Part shown: piece by piece, positions 1 to 11,905 of the stretch
Layout of the letters: every line of letters begins with the position of its first letter
Position numbering within the stretch: position 1 is the stretch's first letter
Source of the DNA: Gonocerus acuteangulatus
Lineage: Eukaryota; Arthropoda; Insecta; Hemiptera; Coreidae
Reading direction: 5' to 3'
Length of the DNA stretch: 64,000 nt
NCBI GenBank assembly: GCA_946811695.1
Contig: OX328127.1
Location: forward strand, 45,828,611 to 45,892,610
Notes under the pieces: generated by a model
Databases searched by the model: none
The model's input: the letters and a program-made list of their open reading frames with translations, nothing else
What the model was told of the DNA's origin: nothing
Program-made: the position numbers and the translations under genes

Positions 1-572
1 ATAAAAATTCCATCGTAATTGATATATTTTACTATTATTTAAAAAAAAATCTAATAATTTTTATTTCAAAAACTTAAAAATAAAAATTATTTGAATAATA
101 TTATTTCAACTTTTTTTTAATACATTTTTTTTTTTACTTTAACTTTAAACATTATTTTAAATAATAAAAAACAATATTAGTGCCAAAATGAATAGAAAGT
201 AATACACAAAAACGAAGTCTAGAATATACAATATGTACTCATAAAAATCAATTGGATTTAGACGAACTTTGATTCACTGACATAAACAAATAACTTCTAA
301 TAAACAAAAGTTTCCAAATCCATATTTATTTATTTATTCCGAGGTTAAGAGATATTTAATAAATGAGTTTCAATTTACCTTTAATTTTTATTATTTTATT
401 ATTTATTATTAAATTTTATGGACGTTAAAATTTAAATAAATAAATTTAAATAAATATTATTGGGAATTAAAAATAAAAATTCCATCGTAATTGATATATT
501 TCATTATTTTTTTAAAACAATTTTCTAATAATTTTTATTTTAAAAACTTAAAAATAAAAATTATTGCATAAC
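1..572. repeat. AT-rich pair of ~100-bp direct repeats
   Basis: Positions 1-105 and 472-572 carry nearly the same AT-rich sequence, recognisable by ATTCCATCGTAATTGATAT at 7 and again at 478, an offset of 471 bp. The first copy may begin left of the window. The spacer ends in a TGGACGTTAAAATTTAAA motif (419-436) that resembles the 3' tail of the SINE-like copies at 15.2 kb and 36.4 kb. No coding potential is seen. Confidence 0.6.
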
Positions 573-1427
573 AGTTAATCATTAATTTTAAAAATATAAA
601 TTATGAAGTAATTTTTTTTGTTATCATTTTTAGGAAACATTTAATTTTTATTTCGGTCCTTGCTTAATATATTTGAATGAGAAAACTCAGGACGTTGTAA
701 GTACCGCTCTTTTGACCACAATTTTTTTTTTTTTCTTTTTTTTTGGAAGAAACACTTCCCCATCATCCTCACACAATTCTTTTAGAACTATAAAAGACAA
801 CAAGGGATCGTAACTCATTTTCTCCCAAGCGTGTGTTCGCATCAGAACTGATCAGCAAATGAAGTTGGCAACAACAAGTCGACCGTCTGTGGGCAACCAA
901 GTTGGCAACCAGGTTGACAACCAAGTTGGTCGTCTATGGGACCCTTTACGGCTGGGGGTCCACAAAATTTTGCCCGACGATTATCACGAAAATACTATAA
1001 AAGTGACGATACGAACGAGCTTTACTTGCATCCGTTTACATCAATCGAGGAACTCCAGTACTATTAATTACATATTTCTTTAAGTTAAACTAAATGGAAT
1101 ATAGTCCAAAAGTGTGTGTGTGTGTGTGTGTGGTCATTAGAGAAAGAAAATACCACGCAAAACTCATTGTTCTCTCTGGAGATTTAAAATTAAATTTGTA
1201 AAGTTAGGAAGGATCCCAAGTTTATGTGTGAAACCTTCAGCCTACAGTTAAATAACAACCTTTCAATTGCAAGACAACGAACAACACATGCGTTCATGGT
1301 GTGTTTACACGTCATATTAAATAAAGTCCGACTCGCAGGAACTGCATCATCTTAGCGCGGTTCCGTTCTTATCTCTAGGCTCATTTAAAATGATTAAAAT
1401 AGAAGCTGTTATTATTTTGGGTCCACA
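573..1427. other. Gene-free stretch with minor tandem repeats
   Basis: No gene is seen. A 12-bp unit (GGCAACCAAGTT) repeats three times at 892-927 and makes a short open frame that is best read as repeat sequence. A (TG)n run lies near 1113-1132. About 35 bp around 1317-1355 (AAAGTCCGACTCGCAGGAA) recurs in diverged form near 17020-17060. Confidence 0.5.
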
Positions 1428-1438
1428 TTTCTAGAAAG

Positions 1439-1632
1439 CATGAAGATTAGATAGTTAGCCGTCGAGGTGACAAGTAAAGATGAAATGGTTGGGATTCGGT
1501 TAAAGAAACCTCAATACGATTTTTGCTAAAAAATCTATATTTAGGACGTTTTGGCTACTCATTGGTAGCCTTCGTCAGCAATGAAAGTGCCGGGAGGCAG
1601 AGGAGGACCAAAGTTGACAGTTCCATCTTTAC
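1439..1632. mobile_element. Foldback/Penelope-like element, short copy A
   Basis: The 194-bp insertion begins CATGAAGATTAGATAGTTAG and ends CCATCTTTAC. It is flanked by an imperfect 11-bp duplication, TTTCTAGAAAG (1428-1438) and TTTCAAGAAAG (1633-1643). The same ends bound the larger copies at 3228-3722 and 39954-40823. It holds one antisense hammerhead-like motif. The inverted right arm is almost entirely missing, so this is a deleted copy. Confidence 0.7.
1544..1579 (-). ncRNA. Degraded hammerhead-like motif
   Basis: On the minus strand it reads CTGACGA, then stem II GGCTAC/GTAGCC with loop CAATGA, then AAAAC. The universal GAAAC has become AAAAC, so cleavage is not expected. It is a decayed version of the motifs at 3612 and 40715. 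Confidence 0.5.
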
Positions 1633-1859
1633 TTTCAAGAAAGGTCTTATTTACGATCTTACCTGGATGGGTCCCCGCCCTAGGAAGGACCCCACTAGGC
1701 ATTTGAAAAGCTATATCTTGGAAATCCATATCTCTAAGATTAAATTGTTATTCTTATTTTTCTTAACCTGATTTATTATCAAATACATTATCCACCTATA
1801 AGCAGTTAAAAAATAACAAGGAATAAAAACAGACAAAAAGAACAGTTAGAATAAGCTAA

Positions 1860-3030
<1,171 letters not shown>

Positions 3031-3227
3031 ACGGAAACTCGGCATTGTATATTACACCTTTCACATAATAAGCCTTCTCGAGAATTATTGATGCGAATGA
3101 GTAATGTAATTGCAATAGGTACATATCATACATTTCGACATTATTATAAGTAGAGCCCGGAAGATGGGCATTTATTTTTGGTTAAAATAGGCAGGCAAAA
3201 AGGCACTTGAAATACTGAAAATAGGCA

Positions 3228-3722
3228 ACATGATGATTAGATAGTTAGCCGTCGAGGTGATAAGTAAAGATGGAATGGTTAAGATTCGGCTACATAAACT
3301 TCTTCTTCCTCTGCCGCTCGGCATTTCCATTGGTATGTAGTATTTTATTTTCTTTGTAAAATTTATTAATGTTACTATTAGCTACTATATTTGTCATTGG
3401 TATGTAGTTTCTTATTTCTTTGTAAAATCAATTAATGTTTCTAATTACTATTAAAATCAATTATTGTACCTATTTACTTTTTCATTCTACTCATTCTAAG
3501 AATTTAAGACGATATGTTCTTTTATAAGTTAATTGTATCTATAGTTCTGTTACCTATCACAATTATAAATTTTTTTTTGTTTTTGTATTAATTTCTTTTT
3601 TTTTGTCATTTTAGCTGACGAAGGCTACCAATGAGTAGCCGAAACGTCCAAAATATAGATTTTTTTAAAACAAAATCATATTGAGGTTTATTTAGCCGAA
3701 TCCCAACCATTCCATCTTTACT
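3228..3722. mobile_element. Foldback/Penelope-like element nested in the hAT element
   Basis: This 495-bp insertion has an exact 12-bp target duplication, TGAAAATAGGCA, at 3216-3227 and 3723-3734, so it is younger than the hAT element around it. Its left end (AAGTAAAGATGGAATGG...) and right end (...CCATTCCATCTTTACT) are inverted copies of each other. The right arm contains a hammerhead-like motif at 3612. The interior is largely the reverse complement of 40105-40400, so both copies derive from one family with flipped cores. Confidence 0.78.
3612..3655 (+). ncRNA. Hammerhead-ribozyme-like motif (GAAACGTC type)
   Basis: The order is CTGACGA core, stem II GGCTAC/GTAGCC around CAATGA, GAAA, then CGTC. 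One extra A separates the core from stem II, as in the sister motifs here. Stem III would be ACGU with no loop, which is self-complementary, so activity would probably need a dimer of two copies. Penelope-like elements are known to carry minimal hammerheads with tiny stem III. Catalytic activity is not shown by sequence alone. Confidence 0.55.
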
Positions 3723-4474
3723 TGAAAATAGGCAGTATTGTAATTAAAATAGGCATTTATTAGGAGTGAAGGCAAAGAGGAATCTCACTCATTATTAATG
3801 AAAATATGTATTTTAAATACTCATTCATTTCTTTATTATCAATTTATCACAGAATTAGTGCACTTACTCTTACTTTCCCTTCTTACAACCAACAACAAGA
3901 TGTTTTTTCAAAGTATCAACTCTCATAGACCTTCTAAGAAAAAATGTTTTTCATTATGGAAAAACTTCCTCTGCATTATCTTATCATTTCTAAATCCGGA
4001 ATACCAGGTAACTACACCATTGTCACAGCAAAAGGGGTGTGAGGAAGGAGACGTACTTCTCTCATCCTCTCTCTTTCCTGCTATTCATTATGCCTGTGCA
4101 TTCCTTCTACCAAGGAAGGCTCTGTTATTTACAGAGGGTCAATCCACGGGTTGGGAAAATAAGCTTTCGAATTGATATTTGTGACGGCAATATGTAATTT
4201 AATTTGTGAAACTTTTTTTTTTCGACGAAATGAAATTCGAAATTAGTTATGTGCTTTTTAAAATGTTTAAATCACAGAACAAAATTGTATAACGAGCAAA
4301 GAAGGCAAAAAAAAAAAAAAAGTTTTAAATCTTAAAATAGCCAAAATAGGCAAAATAAAAATTGTCTCTACACTTCCTAAATGCACGGAAACATATTTAT
4401 TTCTATCTGATTCTTCAATACATCCATTCAGATAAAAAAGGCAATTTGCCTAACTTCCGGGCTCTAATTATAAG

Positions 4475-4697
4475 AATTACTGTTTTTTTATTTTCTTCCC
4501 ATAAAAGACATCTATGAACATAATTATTTTCCATCGAGGGAAATGTTCAAAATCTCCAACTTAGTTTGACCCTTCGCTTTCTTTCAGCTCTCGCAGAATA
4601 AGAACTAAACATTAGGACAACCAGATTATAATTTCAGCCCATGATTTAACATTTTAAAATCATCGAAAATAAATTTGATAACTTGGTTCCGATTTTT

Positions 4698-4759
<62 letters not shown>

Positions 4760-5072
4760 AATAGTAAAACTATACATATTTTTCAATTGATTTATTTAAA
4801 TATTTCAAATTAAAGGCCTGAAATGTTTTCCTTATGGTCGCACCTCTTCGGGACAGTTTTTTCCAATTTTCTAAAATTTACTGATATGCAGCAAATATTT
4901 GATATACTATTTATAATCGAGTAAGTCCTACCTTTTCCAGACGTCTTCTCTTCCCAGGGTGCTGGCTTGGAGCCTTAGGATCGTACTGGCTTCTGGAAAG
5001 AAATTTTAATAGTGAATATACACAAACATACACACACACACACATATAAATACATATATAGGTATATGTATG

Positions 5073-5130
<58 letters not shown>

Positions 5131-5189
5131 CTTTTTCTTGTTTCTTTTTCTGGCAGGGGGTCGATAAAGTAGTACACACTTTTTTCACT
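4475..5189. other. Gene-free stretch with two (TA)n tracts
   Basis: There is no gene. (TA)n tracts lie at 4703-4755 and 5062-5126, the second preceded by a (CA)n stretch near 5027-5045. The sequence around 5130-5190 leads into the Penelope-like element's 3' end. Confidence 0.6.
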
Positions 5190-5215
5190 TTAACTACTTT
5201 ATTTTGTATGTTTCG

Positions 5216-5254
5216 CCCGACATGTTTCGTGCTTTTTCGCACCGCTTCAGGGGC
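5216..5254 (-). ncRNA. Hammerhead-ribozyme-like motif of the Penelope-like element
   Basis: On the minus strand it reads stem I GCCC, core CTGAAGC, one G, stem II GTGC/GCAC with loop GAAAAA, GAAA, stem III AC-AT-GT, cleavage C, stem I GGGC. All three helices can form. The core's ninth base is C where A is expected, which should weaken or abolish cleavage. The position downstream of the endonuclease ties the motif to the retroelement. Confidence 0.6.
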
Positions 5255-5502
5255 TTTCCTATTCAACAATAATTTTTGTAAATATTAAACTTATAATTTT
5301 TGTAAACTAATATATATCTATCCTTTCCTTAAATAAATTTAGATATGAACATATAATATTTTATCTTAATCTTAATCCTACCTTATCAGAAAGTCCTCTC
5401 GTCATGTTGTCTAGCTTGAGTCAGGCGTAATACTGAAAAGTCATCTGTGGTAATGAATATGGCTGGTTTGTATAGATTTTTTAGTTACTTCAAAGGTATC
5501 GA

Positions 5503-6222
5503 TTATTGGTAAAAAGGTTTTCGTGATATTTTATTTATAATACAATGAAACATTTGGTGCACATTCTTTAAATCTGTTTTTTTATTTATGGCGGTGTTTG
5601 AATTTTTAATTATATAGATATTTTCTTTGATTTTTATTTTTAGAGTGTTCCTCTCTTTATTTAAAATGTGAACGTCCCTAAAATTAAAGTTATGTTTTAA
5701 AGTTAGTGCGTGTTCTGTCAATGTTGTCCTGTTTTCGTTTGTGTCTATGATTTTTGCGTGTTGCACAATTTTCTTTTGCAAAAGCTGTGCCGATTCCCCA
5801 ATGTAGCATGCGTTGCAATCGTTACATCGAATTTTGTATATATTGTTCTTTGTACTTGTTGGTTTAATTTTGTCCTTAATATTGCTAAAACTGTTTTCTA
5901 TTTTGTTACCATATTTCCAACTTATTTTCCCTACGTCTTTACATATTTGTTTAACTCTATTGGCTATTGAAGGATGGTAATGAAAAGTAAAATATCGATT
6001 TATTTCATTCACATCTTTGTCATTTTCTTTTGTTAAAACCTGTTTTCTCTTTTGTAAAAATAAATTCTCATTCAAAGCTATTTGCTTATTTAAATTCGTA
6101 TTTTTCATAAAGAATTTTTGAATACTTGTCTGTAATAACTTTCGCTTTTTCTGTGATTCAGGAGGATTATCGCTTTGATCTCGTTTGCGCTTGTTTTTAT
6201 TTTCAGTATCTTTATTAAGCAA
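5503..6222 (-). pseudogene. Penelope-like element: C-terminal linker plus GIY-YIG endonuclease
   Basis: About 239 residues are readable without a break. The first ~100 are a basic linker (KRKRDQSDNPPESQKKRK; TSIQKFF). Next comes a conserved pre-endonuclease segment (RYFTFHYHPSIANRVKQI), then the GIY-YIG domain from about residue 140: NIYKIRCNDCNACYIGES carries the IY...YIG pair and the two Cys typical of Penelope endonucleases. Further on are TEHALTLKH and the Glu-bearing KIKENIYIIK. The endonuclease nicks target DNA to prime reverse transcription. No reverse transcriptase motifs are upstream, so this is a fragment. The usual catalytic Arg after YIG appears as Lys (LLQKKIVQH), a possible inactivating change. 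The Met at 6222 is only the first in-frame Met after a stop. Confidence 0.75.
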
Positions 6223-6374
6223 ATCTGAAACTAATTTATTTTTTTTAGGTGGCTTTCATTCTACGATAGTACCAGAATATTTTCTTTTCCTTTTGCATTC
6301 TATATCATTAAAAAAGTCGTCAGATATGCTAAAAATTTCAGGTTTAAATATATATTGGGTCATCATTCACCAGA

Positions 6375-6377
<3 letters not shown>

Positions 6378-6426
<49 letters not shown>
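6378..6426. repeat. (TA)n microsatellite
   Basis: Pure TA tract of about 49 bp just upstream of the Penelope-like fragment on its own strand. Confidence 0.9.
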
Positions 6427-6431
<5 letters not shown>

Positions 6432-7383
6432 TTATATATTTACATAAATATGTATGTGCGTGTTTGCAAGATATGAAAGCAATTATTCTCTCTAAAATGA
6501 GCTGTAATAAAAACGTCTTGTGTGAATGGAATTAAGGGTTCTCTGTTATTTGGATTCACCTTGGAAAGCTCTTTTTATTTGAGAGTTAGGGGATAATTGA
6601 TAAATTCCTTTAACGCTCAGCAATATCCTCCTTCCTCATTTTTCTCTTCAATATCCCCCCCCCCCCCCAAAGACCATTTCCGAGTTAAGTGTTTATTAAT
6701 AAACTTAACTGTTTAAATAAACAGGTTTAAGTGATAAAGTGACAAGATAAAAAAACATACAGAATATGCAGAATTTTCGATGTTTTTTTCCCCCTCAACG
6801 ACTTCTAATGCACTTAATTAATTTTCGGCTGTTTGATTTATTGGGATTACTAATAAATTTTAAAATAATATCGAGAATATTCCAGGCGGAAGGTTGATAA
6901 AAAGAGAATAAACAATGTCAATCCATTCATAAATATCAGCTGTACATGTTTCACACTTTTTTATCTGCCTCTTAAAGAGTTACAATACTCATTGTACTAC
7001 TAATACCGCCTAATCTACTAATGTGGCCGTTCCCCTACAATGGCCACGTCAAGAGTGTGATTTTTACGCTTGGCATCTATCAGCTGAATATAATCGATAG
7101 AGCTCAAAGAATGAAAATCTATCTTTAAACTAATTAATGCACCTCTAGAGGTTGCGCTCATGAAGGAATTTTTGAAAAATGTCTTTATCGATCCTATCTA
7201 CTCGATACCAAAAATAACTCTCATTAAAATGAATATATAGGGTGGCCCCAGAGTAGTAGTGTTTCGGTCGAATTTGTTTCGGTCGAAGTTGCTGTTTTAT
7301 ATTTTTATAAACTGCTGATTCAATTATTAAATTTGTATACAATTTTATTAGAGGTTAATCTCCAACTTCTAATGAATTGCTTT
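6427..7383. other. Gene-free stretch
   Basis: There is no gene. A 14-base C run lies at 6655-6668. TTAAGTGTTTATTAATAAAC-like inverted sequence occurs around 6690-6715. Nothing else is recognised. Confidence 0.5.
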
Positions 7384-7519
7384 TAGCGCGCTTCCTCCCT
7401 CCCTTCATAGGGAGGAACCCCGCTTATAAGGTTGATCTCATGAAACAATCCGGAAGTGCCGACTAGAAAATTTCGCGTTTCAGACCCCCTAGAGACCGAA
7501 AATAACGGTGGTTCAAATT

Positions 7520-7582
<63 letters not shown>

Positions 7583-8870
7583 CTTTTCGCTCATTTCTGG
7601 CCTCCCTAATGGTCCGATTTTGATGAAATTTGGTACAAAAATCCGTCGTCCAATTTGAAAGGTCAAGTTCGTTAACCAGCAAAATTCGACCCTGGAAGAT
7701 GGCGTTTGGGGCGAAATTCGCGCAAAAAAAAATCGTAACGCTTACGTTTTTGAGTTCATATGCTTGTAAGTACTCGTTTTATAGGCTTCTTGGCCTAGGA
7801 AAACGAATGAAACCATTTTTAAGGCGATAGCTTTAACCGTTTTCGAGAAAATTGGAAACATAGTTGCCGAATGACGTTTTTGGTTTTTGGTACTTAAAAT
7901 AATGGGATTCAGTTAAAACATTTTTTGCATGTTTTTGTAAGTCATTATATTTTTATGAGTACTTAGAATCGCGGGATTTAATTGAAATATTTTCTACATC
8001 TTGAAAATTAATCCTAACTAAGATGATTAAATTTTGGTTATATTTGGAGTTACGGAAGTATGCGAAAAAAAATATTTTATTAATAGACGTGAAAAGTTTT
8101 CGGATCTCCATACATTTTTCGTAAATATCTCGTTAACGGTTGGGAAATCGTAGTAAGTGAAAAGTGACCATTCGAATGCTTACTAAATTCTCTACAAAAA
8201 ATGTTCTGAAGCAATATTCGATGGGGCAACGTCAATGAGAGATATAAGCGCTTAAAACTTAAAAAGTGTTTGTTTTGAAATGGTTTTTCTCTTTCTTTAT
8301 CTCACTTTTTAATTGGTTGTTTCTAGTTTTAAATTGTATTTATCAGTAAAATTAGTATTGTGGTAAAATAAGCTAACAAACGGTGAAAGGTATTGGTAGT
8401 TTGGAGTGGCTGTGCTAATCACGATGGCAGTGGCTGTCAGTTTCCTGTGATTTGTGATGCTAATCTATTCCATTTCTTCGAGATGTACGTAACCGCTAAG
8501 ATGACGCAGTTCCCGCGAATCGGACTTTTTTTTTCATTAATATCTACTTTCATTAATATCTCGAACACGGTTGGGAAATCGTGGTAAGTGGATAGAAACT
8601 ATTTAAAAGCTTACTAAATTCTCTACAAAAAAGATTCTAAAACTATTTTTGATTAGGTTATGTCAATCTGGGAAATATGTGCTTAAAACTTCAAATACGT
8701 CTGTTTTGTTCTTATGAACGGGTTTTTGTCGTTCTTTTTGTAATTTTTGTCTCTTTCCCTTAGTTTTTTATTTTTGTAATACTTATAGTAGGTAAATGTA
8801 TTTGTATTTAAAACAGGATAGTTAAAATAAGAACCAATTTTCTGTTGTTAGAAATAGATGAGTTAGAAAA
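7384..8870 (-). repeat. Complex dispersed repeat, copy 2 of an inverted pair
   Basis: This is the reverse complement of 1860-3030, including the GGAACCCCGCTTATAAGG end, the (TA)n tract, the CGTAACGCTTACGTTTTTGA segment and the tandem units. The units here lie at about 8085-8275 and 8535-8700. The pair encloses the hAT element, the nested foldback and the Penelope-like fragment. Divergence of roughly 10-20% by eye suggests an old event. Confidence 0.65.
7519..7581. repeat. (TA)n microsatellite inside repeat copy 2
   Basis: The tract follows GGTTCAAATTTGTATA at the same internal site as in copy 1 but is less than half as long. Confidence 0.9.
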
Positions 8871-9480
8871 ATATGAGTACCTTTTCATAAATTCCTAGCA
8901 ACCTGAAAATTTGCATGAAAGATGGGCACAACATTATAAGGGAATTGGGAAAAGCCCTTATCGATTCCATGAGTCCAAAGAATTTTTTTTCGAGGTCAAA
9001 GTTCGCTAAAAAAGGTTTTTAGGAATTTTCAACGAAATGTTTTGTTTTATGGTAAAAATAGTTCAGACAAAAATTGTAGATCGTGCAATTATGTAAAGAA
9101 CTTGTCTTCACACTTTTTTTCATTAGATTAACCATTTCTGAGAAAAGGCGATTCCAGAATTATCTTTAGTTTTATTTAACATAATATGCTAGACTCGGCT
9201 AGAAGTTTGTCGAGGGACCAATACTTATGCTACCTGCTCCTATTTCTAAGATCCTGACAATAAGTACCGTTACAGCCCCAGCCATAACCCTCGAAAAATG
9301 ACCTGCTTGACATTTGATATTTCTTTCTTACAACACACATTTGTTATTGGTTGGGCACGATATCCACCGAGTGATGTGAGCACTCCGTGCATAGGGTTTT
9401 GTGTATCTTGGATGGAAAAATATGAGTTACCCTATCACAAAAAATCTGTGTTATAAGTAGACTTTAAACATTAAATAAAT
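8871..9480. other. Gene-free stretch
   Basis: No coding or structural signal is recognised. The far end (about 9440-9485) has an ACTTTAAACATTAAATAAATAA tail like the 3' end of a SINE or LINE. Confidence 0.45.
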
Positions 9481-9567
9481 AAACATCTACCAGATCCTTC
9501 TAATTCCCTGCATATATCACCAGCGATATATTCCCTGCATATATCACCAGCGATGTCGTTTTATAAA

Positions 9568-9606
9568 CCACAAATTTCTCCAGCATTACAGCCGGCTTCC
9601 TCTGGT
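9568..9606 (-). ncRNA. Degraded hammerhead-like motif
   Basis: The minus strand reads CCAGAGGAAG, stem II CCGGC...GCTGG around TGTAAT, then AGAAATTTGTGG. CUGA has become CAGA and the spacing near GAAA is altered, so it is probably inactive. Outer CCA/TGG bases could still form stem I. Confidence 0.4.
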
Positions 9607-9691
9607 TGTATATGATGGTTGTTCATTATCTGAAAGCAAACGACATTTTTGGGGACATTTTGCTTTCAGCTAACGAAGAAGCATCATATAC

Positions 9692-9730
9692 CACCTGAGG
9701 AAGTCGGCTGCAATGCCGTAGAAAATACGA
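9692..9730 (+). ncRNA. Degraded hammerhead-like motif
   Basis: The order is CTGAGGA, stem II CGGC/GCCG around TGCAAT, then GAAAATAC. It is the inverted partner of the motif at 9568. The GAAA core is present but stem III is poor. Confidence 0.4.
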
Positions 9731-10040
9731 GCTTTAAAAAACAGCACTGCTCGTCAATACAAATGCAAAGTATCAAATGTGAAAACTGGTTGGTACTTTG
9801 AGGACGACTTTATTTACATTTTATCCTATGATATATTTTAATTAGACTTAGTGCACATTCGTTAGTTTGATTTTATGTAATTGATTATTACTGTTGTTTA
9901 ATTATCGAGAGTTTGTCACAAAGAACATCAGCCCAACAGCAATCAGAAAAATTAAAAATGAAAAATGCGTTTTTTCACATTCGATGCTTTGCATTTGTAT
10001 CAACGATATATGCCGGGGAGGAGGCGAAATCACCCAGTGA

Positions 10041-10554
10041 CGAAGTTTAAAAGAGAAAATATCTAACAAGTTTCTTTCCAATGAAGTAAAAATAACAGAC
10101 TGATACGGGCAAATAAATAATTTGATCCTTGGATAGTTACGGAAGTTTCATTTCTAATGGAGCAATTTGCTTGCTTTTACAAGACATCTTTCTGTTTAGT
10201 TGAGTACGATATATTACGAATTTCGTTACAATTTTAAGTTCGACCGTTGGGAGCATATTATTCATTTATTTTTCGTCGTATCACCGACGATAAACACACT
10301 TACATTAGATAGACGTCTTCTAATTAGGAATGTGTTTTATATTGCCTAATATGAAAACGTTTAATTTATAATATCAGTATAATAAAAATCATTAAAATAA
10401 TATTTAACTTCATGCAATAATGAACATGCCATTATTCATGAAGAAATAAAAACGTTGATTCATTAACGCGCCTTCGAGTCCTTTATATAAGATCTCTTGA
10501 ACTTTTTATATATGTTATACACGTCATAGATAGGGACATAATACATTTTTAAGG
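10041..10554. other. Gene-free stretch
   Basis: AT-rich unique-looking DNA. No gene, RNA or clear repeat is recognised. Confidence 0.45.
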
Positions 10555-11350
10555 AAATAAGCTCCTTCCCTTTCAAATAGACCAATTTTTTCTGGTTAAC
10601 GAGTTCCACCAAACGTTCGTTATGGGATGGCTTTATATAATGTTTTGTGGCGAAAGAAAGAAAATTTTGGCCGCAATCGTGTTAACATATTCTGTACATA
10701 TACATTATATCGTTCCTGCCATGTAAAACTATCGAATATGAAAACTCTCGTTTTTAGATTCGAGTCTTTGCTCTTGGATTGTGGACGATACGCAATGTCG
10801 GAACTCTAACCCCTTTATAGAATACCCTTTAATGCCTTAAATAAAATATCGAATAAGACCATTTTTCAATATATTACTTCGTCAGTGGAAAGAATATGTT
10901 AGTTCCTATTTTACTCCGATTTTCATATTCGATAGTTTGACATGGTAGGGACGATATTTACATTTTAACGGAGTGCTTTTTCGGTATATGCAGGTAGAAT
11001 CGTTCAATATTTCAAGAAAACTTTCAAAATTCTATCATTATACGAACTCAATAGCTACATTCCTGAGGAAAGTAGTAAAAGGCGTTATCGAAAGGTGGAA
11101 ATGATTCTTCTTGAAGTATAGGCATAAATATGTCTGACTGGTGACAGATGTTTTGCATGAGAGAATCGTATTGGAGGTCTCGGGAAAACCTCTTGAATAA
11201 AACATTACGAGGGAGGTTTGATGAGGTAACATCTCGGAGAGTACATTGGACGTGTAATACAACCATCCTCTCCAGGAAAAGGATTCTTTCTGGAACGACT
11301 TTTATTTTTTGGGTACATCCTTTCAAAGTTTATTTGTGTAGATTATGCGT
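10555..11350 (+). repeat. Dispersed repeat related to 17960-18290
   Basis: Shared landmarks with the 18-kb copy are GGTTAACGA, TTTTGGCCGCAATCGTGTTA, ATTTTAACGGAGTGCTTTTT and CTCAATAGCTACATTCCTGA. Where the 18-kb copy has a (TA)n tract, this copy has a ~250-bp segment bounded by a 40-bp inverted repeat (10704-10744 and 10920-10958; core CGATAGTTTGACATGGTAG). No coding signal. Confidence 0.55.
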
Positions 11351-11387
11351 TGCGTAAATCGTACAGAGGCATCGCGCATTGCGAGCA

Positions 11388-11552
11388 TAACCTGATAGGA
11401 GAGACCCTCGCTGACTGGGGGGTGGCTGGGCGGACAGTGGGTGTGTCTATCGACGAGCGTGCGCGCGCACCTGTCGCAACACGACCGACTGCGGCACCCT
11501 CGCGACCTACCCCACCGCCACCCCCTAGGAACCACCGCCTCCTGAGGAGTTT
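11388..11552. other. Local GC-rich, CpG-containing segment
   Basis: About 165 bp is strongly GC-rich (GACGAGCGTGCGCGCGCACC and CCCCACCGCCACCCCC) inside very AT-rich DNA. Open frames exist in several phases because stops are rare, but none resembles a protein I know. It could be a fragment of a GC-rich element or an unmethylated regulatory segment. Confidence 0.4.
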
Positions 11553-11554
11553 TA

Positions 11555-11905
11555 TGACTAATTGACTTAAAGCCAAGATACACGCCTATCTTATTATCTT
11601 GAGAGTGTTAAGAGTCACTCACGATCGATTCACTCCTACGAAGAAACCTAATATACCACTAAGAAGTTTTGTGTTGGAAAATATTAACCGCATTCCCTTT
11701 AGGTCTGGAGCCTCTATGGAGTACGTAATGACCTGCCCTTTGATGAAGGTGGCTAAGTGGTTTCTTACACTAATTGACTTAAACCCAAGATACGTGGCCT
11801 TAATTTGTTTCTAAGCGTTTTAAGGGGAATTTACGATAAACTTCAACGTAGATAGAAACGAACGATTACTCTACGGATTCTTGTGGTAAAAAATATTAGC
11901 TTCAA
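11555..11905. repeat. Diverged tandem duplication, ~212-bp period
   Basis: CTAATTGACTTAAAGCCAAG near 11557 recurs as CTAATTGACTTAAACCCAAG near 11770. Downstream parts (GAAGAAACC...AAAATATTA and GAAACGAACG...AAAATATTA) match in the same order. No gene. Confidence 0.45.

Larger units (their letters stand above)
3151..4466. mobile_element. hAT-type non-autonomous DNA transposon
   Basis: The terminal inverted repeats are TAGAGCCCGGAAG on the left and CTTCCGGGCTCTA on the right. The flanks carry an exact 8-bp duplication, ATTATAAG, at 3143-3150 and 4467-4474, which is the hAT hallmark. Subterminal AATAGGCA/GGCAAAA motifs repeat at both ends. Without the nested 495-bp insertion the element is about 0.82 kb. 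A 125-codon open frame at 3798-4175 shows no transposase motif I recognise, so I do not call it a gene. Confidence 0.82.
5190..6370 (-). mobile_element. 5'-truncated Penelope-like element (endonuclease end)
   Basis: On the minus strand a coding remnant with a GIY-YIG endonuclease domain (5503-6222) is followed about 250 bp downstream by a hammerhead-like motif (5216-5254) and an AATAAAGTAG-like 3' end. That order, endonuclease then hammerhead in the terminal repeat, matches Penelope-like retroelements. The reverse transcriptase domain is absent, so the copy is truncated at its 5' end. A stop lies just upstream of 6222 (near 6259), and the frame remains readable beyond it to roughly 6350. Confidence 0.75.
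9486..10040. mobile_element. Foldback element with inverted hammerhead-like pair
   Basis: A 27-bp unit (TTCCCTGCATATATCACCAG) is duplicated at 9504-9554. An inverted pair follows: TCCAGCATTACAGCCGGCTT near 9580 matches AAGTCGGCTGCAATGCC near 9700 in reverse complement, with CTGAAAGCAAA/TTTGCTTTCAG between them. A second inverted pair lies outside (TACAAATGCAAAGTATC near 9757 and GATGCTTTGCATTTGTA near 9980). The hammerhead-like motifs at 9568 and 9692 suggest a Penelope-like terminal origin. Confidence 0.5.

Noticed and set aside
1523..1771. 82-codon frame
   Set aside because: It runs across the boundary of the foldback insertion and its target duplication, so it is not a gene.
3798..4175. 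125-codon frame inside the hAT element
   Set aside because: No transposase motif, no homology I recognise, and typical chance composition.
11323..11583. Overlapping frames in the GC-rich island
   Set aside because: Several phases are open at once because stops are rare in GC-rich DNA; no protein similarity.
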